DNA from: Plotosus lineatus
Taxonomy: Eukaryota; Chordata; Actinopteri; Siluriformes; Plotosidae
Reading direction: 5' to 3'
Assembly: GCA_024760905.1 (NCBI GenBank)
Contig: CM045729.1
Location: 10,744,580-10,808,579, forward strand
Length of the DNA: 64,000 nucleotides
The notes beneath the pieces were generated by a model. The model saw only the letters and a program-made list of their open reading frames with translations, was not told the origin of the DNA and made no database searches. Position numbers and translations under genes: made by a program. Of this stretch, positions 23,946 through 34,800 are shown one piece after another; positions within the stretch are counted from its first letter, which is position 1; every line of letters starts with the position of its first letter.

Positions 23946-24170
23946 GAAGAAGGATTGGCCGAGTCAAAGTCCTGACCTGAACCCTATTGAGATGCTGTGG
24001 CATGACCTTAAAAAGGTTGTTCATGCCGGAAAACCATCTGATCTTAAACAATTGTGCAGAGAAGAGTGGGCCAAAATCCCATCCAGCCATGTGAAACTCA
24101 TCGCCTCTTATCACAAATGCTTGAGTGCAGTTATTGCTGCAAAAGGTGGTTCAACCAGATATCAGGTTTA
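23946..24170 (+). pseudogene. Tc1-like transposase C-terminal fragment
   Basis: The plus strand reads WPSQSPDLNPIEMLWHDLKK (SPDLNPIE carries the last acidic residue of the DDE triad), then WAKIPSSHVKLIASY and AAKGGSTRY, the typical Tc1-like C-terminus. The N-terminal and central parts are absent, replaced by the LINE that ends directly upstream. In unit 2 only about 120 bp remain (44890-45010). Confidence 0.85.
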
Positions 24171-25065
24171 TCAGGCATTTCCTTTTTCACACGGGCCCTT
24201 GTCGGTTCGGATTTTTTTTTTTCCATAAAAAAAATGCAATTGGCACTGAAAACTGCATGTAGTGTTTACTTGTGTTTTCTCTTTGTATAATATTTAGGTT
24301 TGTTTGATCTGAAATGGATGACGGTGACAAACGTGCACAAAATGTCAGAAATTGGTCAGGGTGCGAAAACTTTGGCACAGCACTGTATGCGCTGCCATTG
24401 AAAAGTCTGAACCCACCTTCTACCTCAGTTGGAATGAGTAGTTGTGTTCAGACTTTAAAAGAAGACTGTGGAGCAACAACTGAAAATGTGATTGACCCAA
24501 GTGAAGCTTACGGTGCGAACCCGCATCATGCTGCTGCTCGTGAGCTCAGGCATTCATTCTGCACTTTCACATAGTCAGTGAGTCAACATCATCATTCTTA
24601 AGAAAGACATTGTTTATTTCTCAGGCTGTTCAAATCTTCAAAAGGAAATTGTAGATTTTAAAATAATAAAAATGAAATAATATTATTCTCCTGATGTGCC
24701 ACATGTTGATTAATGTCCATGCTCCAACTTTCCAAGCTAGTCATGTACTGTGGTGTCGAGGATAATTATATCAAACTACACTAAATTATGAAAAGTTAAC
24801 TGATTGCTTCCTTCTTCGACCAAGATGAAATATTCGGTTCCTGTTTGCCTCATCATGAAGACAGGCAGCTCTGTGTTGCCATAAAAATCAAATAAAAAGT
24901 TTAGCCAGTCTCACGTGATATTCTAATGAACAACATGTGGTATCTGAAGGGAGGATTAGGAGACTCTCCTCCCGAACTGGGAAATCCTTTGAAATAACTA
25001 AATATAGTCACTGAACTTGGCACTTGTCCTTGGGTAGGATGTCAGTTTTTCTCTAAAAATAGATG
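24171..25065. other. Non-genic spacer shared by both units
   Basis: About 900 bp matching 45011-45905. It includes a T-rich run at 24211 and a stretch with one open frame (24314-24574) whose reading differs between units. No recognised protein, RNA gene or element. Confidence 0.5.
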
Positions 25066-25067
25066 TT

Positions 25068-25180
25068 CTTCTTTTCCTTTTGGCTTTTCCCTTCAGGGGT
25101 CGCCACAGCGAATCATCTGCCTCCATCTCACCCTATCCTTTGCATCTTCTTCTCTTATACCAGCTACCTTCATGTCCCTC
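25068..25180 (-). repeat. RTE-like LINE 3' end (minus)
   Basis: The minus strand reads ...DRVRWRQMIRCGDP stop, followed by the terminus 'ggaaaagcc...gaagaac', the same 3' end as the LINE at 23900-23945. It is cut off on its upstream side next to a (TA)n tract. Related ends lie at 26742-26835, 45909-46025 and 55318-55410. Confidence 0.8.
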
Positions 25181-25235
25181 TGTCCGCAGGTAATCAGGAC
25201 TGGGATCCACCGCAACCACCAGATCTCTCTGTGTG

Positions 25236-25306
<71 letters not shown>
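25236..25306. repeat. (TA)n microsatellite
   Basis: About 70 bp of uninterrupted AT dinucleotide. Open frames through it (poly-YI) are artefacts. Confidence 0.95.
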
Positions 25307-25313
<7 letters not shown>

Positions 25314-25449
25314 TCCCTCACTGTCCACAGTTAACAGTTAATGGGAACCGAGATCCCCCGCAACTGCCGATTTCCACGAAGTAGGATCGACCCCCCTGAC
25401 TGACGTATACATACATGTATATGTGTCTTTCAATGAATACATATTCAAC

Positions 25450-25580
25450 GATATAAATTCCATCTCTGTCCTTTATCACTCTAACTTGCTGCATGTCCTT
25501 CCTATCTCTATTTCTTTGCTGTGCCAACTAGTATAAATCATTTTCTCCCTCCTTACTGTCCAGCCTAGCATACAAGTCAT
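25450..25580 (-). pseudogene. RTE-like LINE internal fragment (minus)
   Basis: The minus strand reads AQQRNRDRKDMQQVRVIKDRDG, the conserved linker before RT in the same LINE family. It may belong to the same disrupted insertion as 25068-25180, separated by microsatellite. Absent from unit 2, where this interval is shorter. Confidence 0.75.
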
Positions 25581-25707
25581 TATATATATATATATAATGT
25601 ATTCTATATTCACCTGAAGAGAGAGGATGGTTTCACCACCCCTCGAAACAGATCTGTAGTGATAAATGGAGTTTCAATAGAAAGTCTTTGTCCTGTCCTT
25701 TTATTTT

Positions 25708-25711
<4 letters not shown>

Positions 25712-25778
<67 letters not shown>

Positions 25779-25802
25779 ACACACACACACACACACACAC
25801 AC
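25712..25802. repeat. (TA)n followed by (CA)n
   Basis: About 65 bp of TA then about 22 bp of CA, immediately before the SINE at 25805. Confidence 0.95.
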
Positions 25803-25804
25803 AG

Positions 25805-26127
25805 AGGGGCAGTAATGGTCTAGTGGACAGGGCGCTGAATCGCTGATCCTAAGGTTGGGGGTTCGAGTCCCCACAGGGTTGTCACTGTCCCCCCAGTGCA
25901 GCTAACTGGGTTATCAAAGGCTGGACATGTCTCTCATTGTCTATGGTGAGAAGCAGAGAAAAAGAACCATTGCTGACTTTCGTAAAAAGAGTGGGCTGCA
26001 AAGCCGTCACCGTGTTTCTGTCCCTTGCTCAAGGGTTGTGACAGGAAGGGCATCCGACGTAAAATCCTATGCCAAATCAAATGTGTGAATCAGATGAGTC
26101 GCTGTGGCGACTCTCAAGAAAGAGAAA

Positions 26128-26130
<3 letters not shown>
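25805..26130 (+). repeat. Complete tRNA-derived SINE, family 1
   Basis: A head with A-box-like 'tggtctagtgga' and a perfect B-box 'ggttcgagtcc' (about 25860), then the body words 'gggttatcaaagg' and 'aaagaaccattgctgac', then a tail 'gtcgctgtggcgactctcaagaaagag' ending in an A run at 26121-26134. The tail matches the 3' terminus of the RTE-like LINE, the expected arrangement for a SINE mobilised by that LINE. Polymerase III would transcribe it from the internal boxes. Not present at this site in unit 2. Confidence 0.82.
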
Positions 26131-26134
<4 letters not shown>

Positions 26135-26188
<54 letters not shown>

Positions 26189-26237
26189 CAGTGATCCCTC
26201 TGTCCGCAGTTAATCAGGACTGAGATCCACGGATATT

Positions 26238-26322
<85 letters not shown>
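26135..26322. repeat. (TA)n and (CA)n microsatellite cluster
   Basis: (TA)n at 26137-26188 and 26243-26290, then (CA)n at 26290-26320. The related unit 2 cluster is 46088-46270. Confidence 0.95.
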
Positions 26323-26323
<1 letters not shown>

Positions 26324-26741
26324 TCCCTCACTGTCCGCGGTTAATGGGGACCGAGACGTGTACATACATGTTTCTGTGCATCATATCAATAAATACATAT
26401 TCAACAATATAAATGCTTCTAATAACAATTAAAATATATATACACGCATACAGATGCGTGCACACTCAGATGTGCACCTCCCATAAAAATCTCGTTTTGT
26501 TGGATTGTTTTTTTGTTTTTGTTTGTTTGTGGTTTTGTATAATTAGCCATTTTGTGTAATTTTTCTTAACTTTCTCATATTTTTTCTCTTTTTTTTTCAA
26601 TATTTTTGAAAAACCTGCGATGTGCTGAAGCCACAGAAACTGAAGCACGAACTGTATGTGTAGACACATACATACATATATGCATATATACACACATATA
26701 TACACAAAAAATGCATATATATATATATATATAGAAATCTC

Positions 26742-26835
26742 TTCTTTTCCTTTCGGCTTTTCCCTTCAGGGGTCGCCACAGCGAATCATCTGCCTCCATC
26801 TCACCCTATCCTTTGCATCTTCTTCTCTTACATAT
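26742..26835 (-). repeat. RTE-like LINE 3' end (minus)
   Basis: Short 3'-terminal fragment encoding ...RWRQMIRCGDP on the minus strand, adjoining short TA and ATATCT repeats. The unit 2 orthologue is 55318-55410. Confidence 0.75.
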
Positions 26836-26879
26836 ATATCTCTTATAAATATAAATAGACAGAGAGAAAGAGTGAGAGA

Positions 26880-27432
26880 GAGGCCGATTGCTGCAGCCTC
26901 TGCTGTAAAGCGGAGCTTTGGAGTTTTTACTGGTCTGTCTTGGAGAAGATGGCGCGAAGCCACTAAGCAAAGCTATGAATTTACCAATCTGTGTTCCAAT
27001 CCTCACCTATGATCATGAGCTTTAGGGAACCAAAATAACAAGATTGCTTATACAAGTAGCTGAAATGAGCTTATGTCACCGGGTGGCGGGGCTCTCCTTT
27101 AGAGATCGGGTGAGAGGCTCAGCCATCCAGGGGGAGCTTGGAGTAGAATCACTGCTCCTCCACGTTGAGAGGAGCCAGTTGAGGTGGCTCAGGCATCTGG
27201 TGTGAATGCTTCCCGAACGCCACGCTGGTGTGGTGTTTCGGGCATATCCAACCAGAAGAGACCCTGGAGTCCACCGAGAACATGCTGGAGGGCTTATGTC
27301 TCTCAGATCGTCTGGAAACACCTTGGAGTCCCCAGAGAAGAGCTGGAGGAAGTAGATGGGGAGAGGGACGTCTGGACCTCACTGTTTAGGCTGCTGCCCT
27401 CGCGACCCAACCCCAGATTAAGCGGAAGACAG
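26880..27432 (+). pseudogene. Rex3-like RTE LINE 3' fragment (plus)
   Basis: The plus strand carries IAAASAVKRSF, then degraded ...VPILTYDHEL, SFRDRVRGSAIQGELGVESLLLHVERSQLRWL and REELEEVDGERDVWTSLFRLLPS, in the same order as residues of the LINE at 16305-18240. Several stops and frame changes make it dead. It ends at 'attaagcggaag', the family 3' end, without a GAT tail. The orthologue in unit 2 (55523-56070) shows it predates the duplication. Confidence 0.8.
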
Positions 27433-28303
27433 GCATGTGACTTTTCCACGAATTTGCAGAATTCAGATTTTTTCAATGGCCCAGTAAAAAAAAAAAAATC
27501 AAATTTTTCCACGCCAAATATGTCAAAATAATCTTTTCCGCTTTTATTCCGTTCCGAGTTTTGCATAAAATGACTTCTCTTGAAACATTACTGCTGATTG
27601 GCTGATGGCTTTCTAATAGCCAATCACTGATATTGAAACACGTATGTAGACATTCGCACCACTTCCGATCTGTCCAGATATCAAAAGCATGTCAGGGAAA
27701 GAGAAAAAAGATTCTGCTCGAATCAGAGAAATAGACAAAGTCGTGAAAAACAATTTTAGGTGGGAAGGAATGGAAAAAGAAACCGTAGCATTCAATTGCC
27801 GGAACATTTGGTGTTCGAGCGAAGAACCCAGAACCTTACGGACTTAACCCTTTGTTTGTCGTTCGACCAGAAACTTCCGTGCAAAGAAAAGAGCCAGTGA
27901 AACAACCAGTTCCTGTCACAGATCGAGCAGTTAATTTTGAGGTATGTTTGAGAATTTACTTGTCTAGTTTCTGATTATATTTTTCAAATTATTGCGAATG
28001 CATGCATGTTTTACGCGTAGGACGTTCATGTGTTTATTCCGTGAACTGAATCAAATGAGCTGACTCGATGGTCACTGAACCATTTTTCTGCTGTTTAGAA
28101 TAAATAAATTATTGCCGCATTAACGCAAGAGTTTTTTGTGATTAACTGATGTAAATAGGCATTGTTATTAATTGTTTCTGAACAGCAGCGGGAGTGTGTG
28201 CTCGTGTAATTAGCTCATTAATATTGGAAATGTAAAAATATGAATCTTAGACTCGACCGAAACGCCTCAGCATCCAGAACAACAAACTTTCGAAGGCAGC
28301 CTC
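27433..28303. other. Spacer with a small unrecognised ORF remnant
   Basis: An ATG at 27689 begins MSGKEKKDSARIREID and stays open for some 50 codons. In unit 2 the same reading begins near 56322 but diverges by indels after about 35 codons. I do not recognise it; it may be the first exon of a DNA-transposon-derived gene or chance. The rest (27850-28303) is AT-rich sequence shared by both units. Confidence 0.35.
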
Positions 28304-28435
28304 TGTCATGTCGTCATAAACGGAACCGGAAGTATTAATAAAGCGAGTGGTCTTGAAACCGAAGTTGTGTGTGTGAGTCTTCACGTGTTAGAGCAGTTAT
28401 AGAAGCCGTATTGATCGCAAGCAGGAGGGTTTACA
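28304..28435 (+). repeat. Short-LTR element 5' LTR, unit 1
   Basis: 132 bp, starting TGTCATG and ending TTTACA, with AATAAA at 28337-28342. It aligns end to end with 31893-32024 with a handful of substitutions, so it is older than the Gypsy-1 insertion. Confidence 0.85.
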
Positions 28436-28501
28436 TTGGCGACGAGGATAAATATCTCACGAAGAAGACGTAAACATTAGAACTGTGACAGTTTAGTGAA
28501 A

Positions 28502-29320
28502 ATGGCAGAACTAAGTGATGTTCGTGGCATGTCTGCATAAAACCTCTCCGGTGATGTTAGTGCTGTTAGCATTCGGTGGAAAGCATGGATAGAGGAATTT
28601 GAGGCATACGCTGATAGTAAAGCACTATTTATTGTGGAAGGAAGGGCAGATAATCAGGCACAGAGGCATTCATTACTGCTGTATACAGCGGGAGCTGGAC
28701 TTAGAAGTGTTTTCAAAACTCTGCCAGACCGGGGTGAGTCTCAAGAATATTTTAAGGCAATAACCGCTCTGAAGACACACTTGACTGTGAAACCAAACAT
28801 AATTTATCAGTGCAACATCTTCAGAAAAATGAAGCAAACTGATGAAACTGTGTCACAGTCTGTCACTAGATTCCGTGCAGTAGCTGAGGGCTGTGATGAC
28901 AATGATGTTGATTACCAAATTCGTGATCAGGTGGTGGAAAACTGCAAGTCTGACCAGTTGAGATGCAAGTTCCTGGAAAAGGGAGATGAACTTTCATTCA
29001 GCTCAATGTTGAAAATGTCTGCAACGTTTGAAGCTGTTGAAGAACAGATTAAAGAAATGAATGGAAAAGGGGATCAATGTGAACATGTTCAAAGAATAAA
29101 GGAACATAAATCAGTCAAATACAGTCAGAAGACAGGGCAAAACGATAATGCCTGTTTCTATTGTGGAAAAGTCGGTCACTATGGTAGAGATCCGACCTGT
29201 CCAGCAAGAGGTCAACAGTGTCAAAGGTGTAAGGGATTTGATCACTTTGCTTCAAAGTGTTACACTGACTCATCCAGAAAACCCCGCACAAAAGAAAAAC
29301 GGGATAAAAAGTGGCTTTAG
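28502..29320 (+). pseudogene. gag: gag of short-LTR element, unit 1
   Basis: The ATG at 28502 opens a frame with one stop (TAA 28538-28540) in codon 13, then is open to 29320. The N-terminal part is a capsid-like helical region (WIEEFEAYADSKAL, IRDQVVENCKSDQLR). The C-terminus has two zinc knuckles, CFYCGKVGHYGRDPTC (one residue longer than the usual spacing) and CQRCKGFDHFASKC, as in Mag-type Gag. Gag would package element RNA. The early stop would prevent full-length Gag unless translation starts internally. The pol frame overlaps the last ~170 bp in a different register. Confidence 0.82.
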
Positions 29321-31686
29321 TAACAGGAAAAATGGTAGGAAACCACATGGCCGTAGCGATGTAAAGCACTTGGAGGCTGAGAAGGTGAATAGTGATAGTG
29401 AAGAGCAGGAAAGTGAAAGGTATGTTTTCAGCATGAGAAGTAATGTGCACAGAATGAACAGAGTGAGGAGTGATAGCAGTGAAGTCATTCCTGTGTCAGT
29501 GGGTGGAGTTGATATGGACATTATTGTTGACTCTGGCAACGATAGCAACATCATCGACCGTGATTTGTGGAACTACCTGAAGTTGAAGAGTATCAAATGT
29601 GTGTCGAAGAAAGGAGGTAGGCAGTTGTTTCCATATGCCAGTTCAACACCACTGAAAACCCTGGGAACATTCAATGCAGAAATTGTAGCTGGGAATTACA
29701 GGGCACATGCTTGGTTCACTGTGATAGATGGCAGTGCAGAACCAATTCTCAGCAAGGAAACCACTATGAAACTTGTCGCACTAGCTGTGACTATTGGACT
29801 GAATATCAACTCAGTGCGTTCCTTGCCAGAGATTCCCAACTGTCTGAACAAGTACCCTGATGTATTCCATGGACGAGGAAAAATGAAAAGTCGGCAGATC
29901 AAGCTTAAAATTAATCCTGAAATAAAGCCGATCGCTCAACCAATGCAACGCGTCCCGTTTGGGCTGCGTGAAAAGGTCAAAGCCAAAGTCCAAGAGCTCA
30001 TTGCAAAAGACATCATTGAGCCAGTTGAAGAACCTATACTACTATAGAGTAACCGCGAAGACCAAAGTCATAGCAGACGCCAGTCCTGTTGGTCTCGGAG
30101 CGGTCCTGGCACAAAAACGAACCGATGCAAATTGGCGAATCATCTCATGTGCAAGTCGTTCACTCAGCAATGTAGAACGCAGGTATTCACAGACTGAAAA
30201 ACCTCTCGCCTTAGTTTGGGCATGTGAGAAGTTGTTTCATCCATACATATACGGGATATCTTTTGAGCTGGTCACTGACCACAAGCCTTTAGACCACTCT
30301 ACTCCTCACCAAAATCGAAACCTTGCGCTAGGATAAAGCGTTGGGTCCTGCGTCTGCAACAGTACGACTTCAAAGTTGTGTATGCACCAGGGAAGACCAC
30401 AAACCATTTCACAAACCGTTAGCCATTTCATGTAGTGCTGAAAAGTATGTGAGGTTTGTTGCAGTGAACGCAACGCCTCAGGCTGTTACGATGAGCTGGA
30501 AATTGTGCGACAGTGTATCGATTCTGGCGATTGGAATCATTCTGAAATGAAGCAGTCTGTGATTGTGAGTTCAGAATTGTGTTGTGGAGGGAAGATGGTG
30601 CTGCGAGGTAGTCGCATAGTAATTCCCAAGTGTTTGAGACCCAGAGTCTTGTCACGAGCACATGAAGGGCATCTTGGTGTTGTGGGCACGAAACAGAATT
30701 TGAGATCTAAAGTGTGGTGGCCGAACATGGTTATCAGACCACATTCAGACCACAGTGCTCCCTTCAAAGCCTTGGGAGAACATAGCAATGGATTTCTTGG
30801 GGCCATTACCTTCAGGTGAATCAATCCTAGTTGTTATTGACTATTACAGTCGATCTTATGAATACAAGGTCATGCAATCAACCACTGCACAGAAAACTGT
30901 AGATGCTCTCAAAAGCATGTTCTCCAGACATGGGTTACCGGTATCAATCCACTCCGACAACGATCCTCAGTTTATATCAGAGACAATGAGAGACTATCTC
31001 AGGGACAATGGCATTGAACACCATCGTGTCATCCCTCGTTGTGCCCAAGCGAATGGAGAGGTGGAGAGACAAAATCAGTCTCTTGTGAAGAGATTGAAGA
31101 TTGCTCATGCAACAAAACAGAACTGGTAAGATGCATTGCAGGTATATGTCACTCAGTACCGGGCAACGCCTCACACTGTGACGGGGAGAAGCTCAGCGGA
31201 ACTATTGTTTGGAAGGAAGATGAGAACAAAGTTGCCTGTTCTCATTCCTGAATCTGTCGACTACGAGGTTCGTGATCGAGATGCTGAAAAGAAAGGACTG
31301 TCAAAGTTATATGCAGATGAAAAACGCCATGCCGTCCACTCCCAGATTGTCCCAGGAGATCAGGTACACCTTTCTTACCAACACCAGTCCAAGTTGTTTC
31401 CAAGACCGGAAACATGGTGACAGTGCAGAATGAGGAAGGTGCTCAGTATAAACGTAACAGTTCTCATGTGAAACCGTATCAGTCACAGACAGAAAATCTG
31501 TCTGAACCAGAGCATGCAGACAGTGTCCAAGTTGAGGACAATGAAAGGTGCCAAACAGAGACTATGAACCTCAGGAGATCGAACAGACAAAAGTCTGTCC
31601 CAAAGAAGTTTGATGACTTTGTGATGCTTGACTCGTCAGGAAGTTCACCAGTATTCATCATTACGCTGATGTTTTCTAGTCAATGA
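29300..31686 (+). pseudogene. pol: pol of short-LTR element with RT palm deleted, unit 1
   Basis: Protease (IIVDSGNDSNIID, about 29520-29555) is followed by the RT N-terminal segment ending EPVEEP at 30035. The next residues (VIADASPVGLGAVL) are already RNase H, so the RT fingers and palm, roughly 1 kb with the catalytic motif, are absent. RNase H is interrupted near 30290-30330. Integrase lacks about 90 bp around its zinc-finger cysteines near 30729; its core (DFLGPLPSG, SDNDPQF, ANGEVERQN) is readable. A C-terminal tail extends to 31686. The junction at about 30035-30050 is identical in unit 2. Confidence 0.82.
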
Positions 31687-31892
31687 TGCTGAGAGTTAGT
31701 TTGCATGTGTAGAACCTGAAGTAATTCTTAAGTATTTGTTTATAAACTATTTCATAGTTTAGAGGTTTGATTTGCGAGTTCATATTTATCCAGAATTTAC
31801 ATTTATTTTTGGATGTTTTAAGCTATTTCAGTTATTTGTTGTATTATTTGATGTGATGAAGTATTAACTGCATTTCTCTGAAAAGGGAGGGA

Positions 31893-32024
31893 TGTCGTGT
31901 TGTCATAAACGGAACCGGAAGTATTAATAAAGCGAGTGGTCTTGAAACAGAAGTTGTGTGTGTGAGTCTTCAAGTGTTAGAGCGGTTATAGAAGCCGTAT
32001 TGACAGCAAGCAGGAGGGTTTACA
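31893..32024 (+). repeat. Short-LTR element 3' LTR, unit 1
   Basis: 132 bp, preceded by a purine-rich AAAAGGGAGGG tract and followed by the target duplication gcctc. Confidence 0.85.
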
Positions 32025-32686
32025 GCCTCCAGAAGGATAGTTCAGGCTGCACAAAAGGAAACAAGAAAGTGCCATGCGAAAGCACTGAAGACAAAGAAAC
32101 ATTAATTCAAAAAAACTTATGTCATGTATAGCATGTCATGTGTATAGTTTGTTTCCAGATTGTGTTGAAAGACAATGACTGTTCATAATAGTGTTGTGAG
32201 GCAGGACATATTTATAAGAGTGACTATTTGATTTGTGACTGTGACACTTGGTGATGGAATCACACATGATAAACCCACAAGTTGAGGTATAGTATGTGTA
32301 TGGAGATTAGAAATTAAACTTTCTAGATCTCTTTCAGTGTCATGAAATGGCATTTTTTTTCCCCTTCTGAAATACTTAAAACCGAGGAGCAGACCCCTGG
32401 CTGATTTTCAGATGGTAATGGTCAAATCACATGCCTGTGAAGATGATGATATATATATATATATTCATTTTCGGAACCACTTAATCCTAATTAGGGTCAC
32501 GGGAAGGCAGTGGGCAGAGTACACACTGAACAGCCCACCAGGACATCACAGAGCCATTAAAAACATATAAAAATATACAATGAATACCATCTTTAATTTC
32601 CAATTTGTGTAAAAAAAATCCTCAGTTTTTAGTCCATTGTTCGAGATCAGTTTTTAATATGACTGTGTCCTTCCACTTGGGCGATG
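32025..32686. other. Spacer between LTR element and rsph14 copy C
   Basis: No gene. Contains AT repeats near 32450 and a dispersed fish repeat ('ggaaccacttaatcctaatt...gggtcacggg') at about 32470-32560. Equivalent to 60881-61543. Confidence 0.5.
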
Positions 32687-32991
32687 TCACGGGGTCCAGG
32701 AAATGACCTGGATGGCGGTGGCTGCTGCGTTCTTTATGATGGAGGCTGGGTGGTTGAGGCGCGCCTCCAGCTGAGGCAGATTGCGGATTAGTCGTGTACG
32801 GGCGTTTGGGGCATGGGCCAGACAGGTGAGTGCACGGAGAGCATTAGCACTCGATGCTATGTCCTCACTATCCACCAAACGCAGCAGAGGAGGAATAGCA
32901 CCGGCTTCCAGAGCCTGATATTTACCTGCACAACATATACACAGGCAATGATCAAACAGGTCTCTTCCAACTCAGAGACATGAAAGAGAGC

Positions 32992-33049
<58 letters not shown>

Positions 33050-33432
33050 ACCTCGGGTAATGACTGTGATGTACATCAGGGTTCCTGCAGCGTTGGCTCT
33101 GACCTCTTTGTCTTCATCAGAGAGTAGCTTTACCAACACGGGGACAACGTTCTCCTCGCACACCTTCACCTTCCCCTCAGTGGGGACACTGAACAAGGAA
33201 CAATCGTTAAAAGAGGATGAGAAGAAGACGGTTTTAAAAGGGAGTAAAATAAAGGAGTGGAGAGATGGATGAGAAGTGGAGGAGAAGAAGAGGATAAAAG
33301 AAAAGAGAGATTAAAAAGAAAGACAGAGAGAGACAGTGAGAGTGCGAGAGAGATTGCATGTGTGAGGGAGTGAGAGAAAGATACGGAGAGACAGCGAAAG
33401 ATGTATATAAAGAAAGAAAGACAGAGGAGTAC

Positions 33433-33474
<42 letters not shown>

Positions 33475-33752
33475 TATTTGAAAGAGCGAGAGACAGGAGA
33501 GAGCAAGAGAGAGTCTGTGAGAAATAGAGACAGAGAGAAAGAGAGTGCAGGAGAGGTGAAGAAGAAAGAGCTAGAAAGAGCAAGTGTGTGTGAGAGAAAG
33601 ACAGGGAGGGACAGTGCAAAAGAAGATATAGAGACAGTGTGAAAAGGGAAGGAGGCAGAGAGAAAGAGTGCATGCGCATGTGTAAGGGAAAGAGAGTGCA
33701 AGAGTCAGAGAGAGAGAAAGAGAGAGGGAGGGGAGAGAAAGAGGGAGAGGGA

Positions 33753-33792
<40 letters not shown>

Positions 33793-34390
33793 GAGAGAGA
33801 ACTAGAAAAAGAGGTGTGTCAGTGGTGGGTGGAGCTCACCTGACAACCATGATAGCAGAGGAGGCAGCGCGGCGGATGGGTGTAGACAGGTGCTGTAGCT
33901 GCCTCTTCAGGATCGGCACAACGTCGCTGGCCAGCGCGAAAGCGCCCTGTCTGACACAGGAGCGCAGCGTATACAGGATAAGCTCCCTGATGTCCTTGTA
34001 CTCCGTCGGGATCTTCATCACAAGCTTCGGCACCAGACCAAGAGACACCATACACTCCACAGCCGTCAGAATCTCCGACATCATCTTTAACACACGGTGC
34101 ACGTTCACACGGCAGGCGATCTCCGGCTCATCCAGAAGCTCCAGCAGAGGCTTGAGGGCATTGCACCGTAGAACCGCGTCCCTGCACACGGATATCTCAG
34201 ATAAACACTGGAAATGGGTACCCATGACTCATCGCAGTGTCTCCATGTCTCAAGTGCGTTAATGATAAGATGTTTGGAGCGACTCACCTCCCCACGCTGT
34301 GTCTCACCAGCTGATGAAGCACTTCAGTTGTTTTAGTCCTCACCAAGACGTCGTCGTCCTTCAGCAACACCATCAGTCTTTCTAAACAAC
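32687..34390 (-). CDS. rsph14: rsph14 copy C, last four coding exons
   Basis: Minus-strand exons 34390-34288, 34181-33840, 33188-33052 and 32925-32687 with correct AG/GT borders and compatible phases. The second exon is 342 bp, 3 bp less than in A and D, an in-frame one-codon difference near 33940-33955. At positions where A deviates, C agrees with D and with the expected armadillo pattern ([14 protein letters not shown]). The frame is open to the stop at 32687-32689. The N-terminal exons are not found to the right, where SINEs and a Tc1 relic follow, so this is a 3' gene segment carried in the duplication. It might be expressed only if spliced to upstream sequence I cannot recognise. Confidence 0.8.
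33000..33048. repeat. (GT)n microsatellite, copy C
   Basis: Adjacent to the exon 3 donor of rsph14 copy C. Length differs from the equivalent runs at 2104 and 61852. Confidence 0.95.
33195..33815 (+). repeat. Polypurine intron tract, copy C
   Basis: GA-rich tract of about 620 bp between rsph14 exons, orthologous to 1302-1930 reversed. Confidence 0.9.
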
Positions 34391-34439
34391 CTGAAAACCA
34401 TCCAAGGAAGAAATCAACGCAAGGTCACACCTCGTCAAT

Positions 34440-34800
34440 TCCGTAAGGCATTTGGCAGACACCCTTATCCACAGCAACTTACAACTGAGGGTTAAGGGCC
34501 TTGCTCAAGGGCCAAACACTGCCAGCATGGTGCTGCTGGGACTTGAACCCCAACCATTGGAACCTTTGGATCAGTAACCCAGAACCTTAACCTCTGTGCC
34601 ACCAAATTCACCATGAAGTTTTTACCATAAAACTAAGGTCAGGGGTTCAAGCCCCGCTATCACCGGGTTTTCACTGCTGTTCCCCCAGTGCAGCTAAATG
34701 GGTTATCAAAGGCCGGCCATGTCTCTGACTGTCTATGGATTTTCATGTAAAAGAACCATTGGTTCGTGACTATTAACCCTGAGATCGCAAGTTTGAATCC
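34440..34800. repeat. SINE pair, unit 2
   Basis: A family-2 SINE (minus, about 34440-34605) and a partial family-1 SINE (plus, about 34620-34800), same order as 4075-4440. Confidence 0.65.

Larger units (their letters stand above)
28304..32024 (+). mobile_element. Short-LTR Gypsy-type element lacking the RT core, unit 1
   Basis: A 3,721-bp element with 132-bp LTRs (28304-28435 and 31893-32024), 5-bp target duplication gcctc (28299-28303 and 32025-32029), a primer-site-like TGGCGACGAGG right after the LTR and an AAAAGGGAGGG polypurine tract at 31881-31891. It holds gag with two zinc knuckles, protease, the RT N-terminus joined directly to RNase H, and integrase. Two knuckles and very short LTRs suggest the Mag-like group of Ty3/Gypsy. 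Because the RT palm is missing, it needed RT in trans or is simply dead. The same insertion with the same target site occurs in unit 2. Confidence 0.88.

Noticed and set aside
25805..25880. Possible tRNA gene (good A and B boxes)
   Set aside because: Acceptor-stem pairing is lacking and the sequence continues into a SINE body repeated elsewhere; it is a tRNA-derived SINE head.
25063..26331. Open frames of poly-YI, poly-HT and poly-CV through microsatellites
   Set aside because: They are dinucleotide repeats read in frame, with no conserved flanking residues.
28502..29320. Programmed frameshift at the gag-pol overlap of the short-LTR element
   Set aside because: Pol is in the +1 register relative to gag and no convincing slippery motif was seen; an old indel shared by both units explains it equally well.
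29115..29554. Antisense frames over gag and protease of the short-LTR element
   Set aside because: Shadows of the coding strand; present in both units only because the sequence is duplicated.
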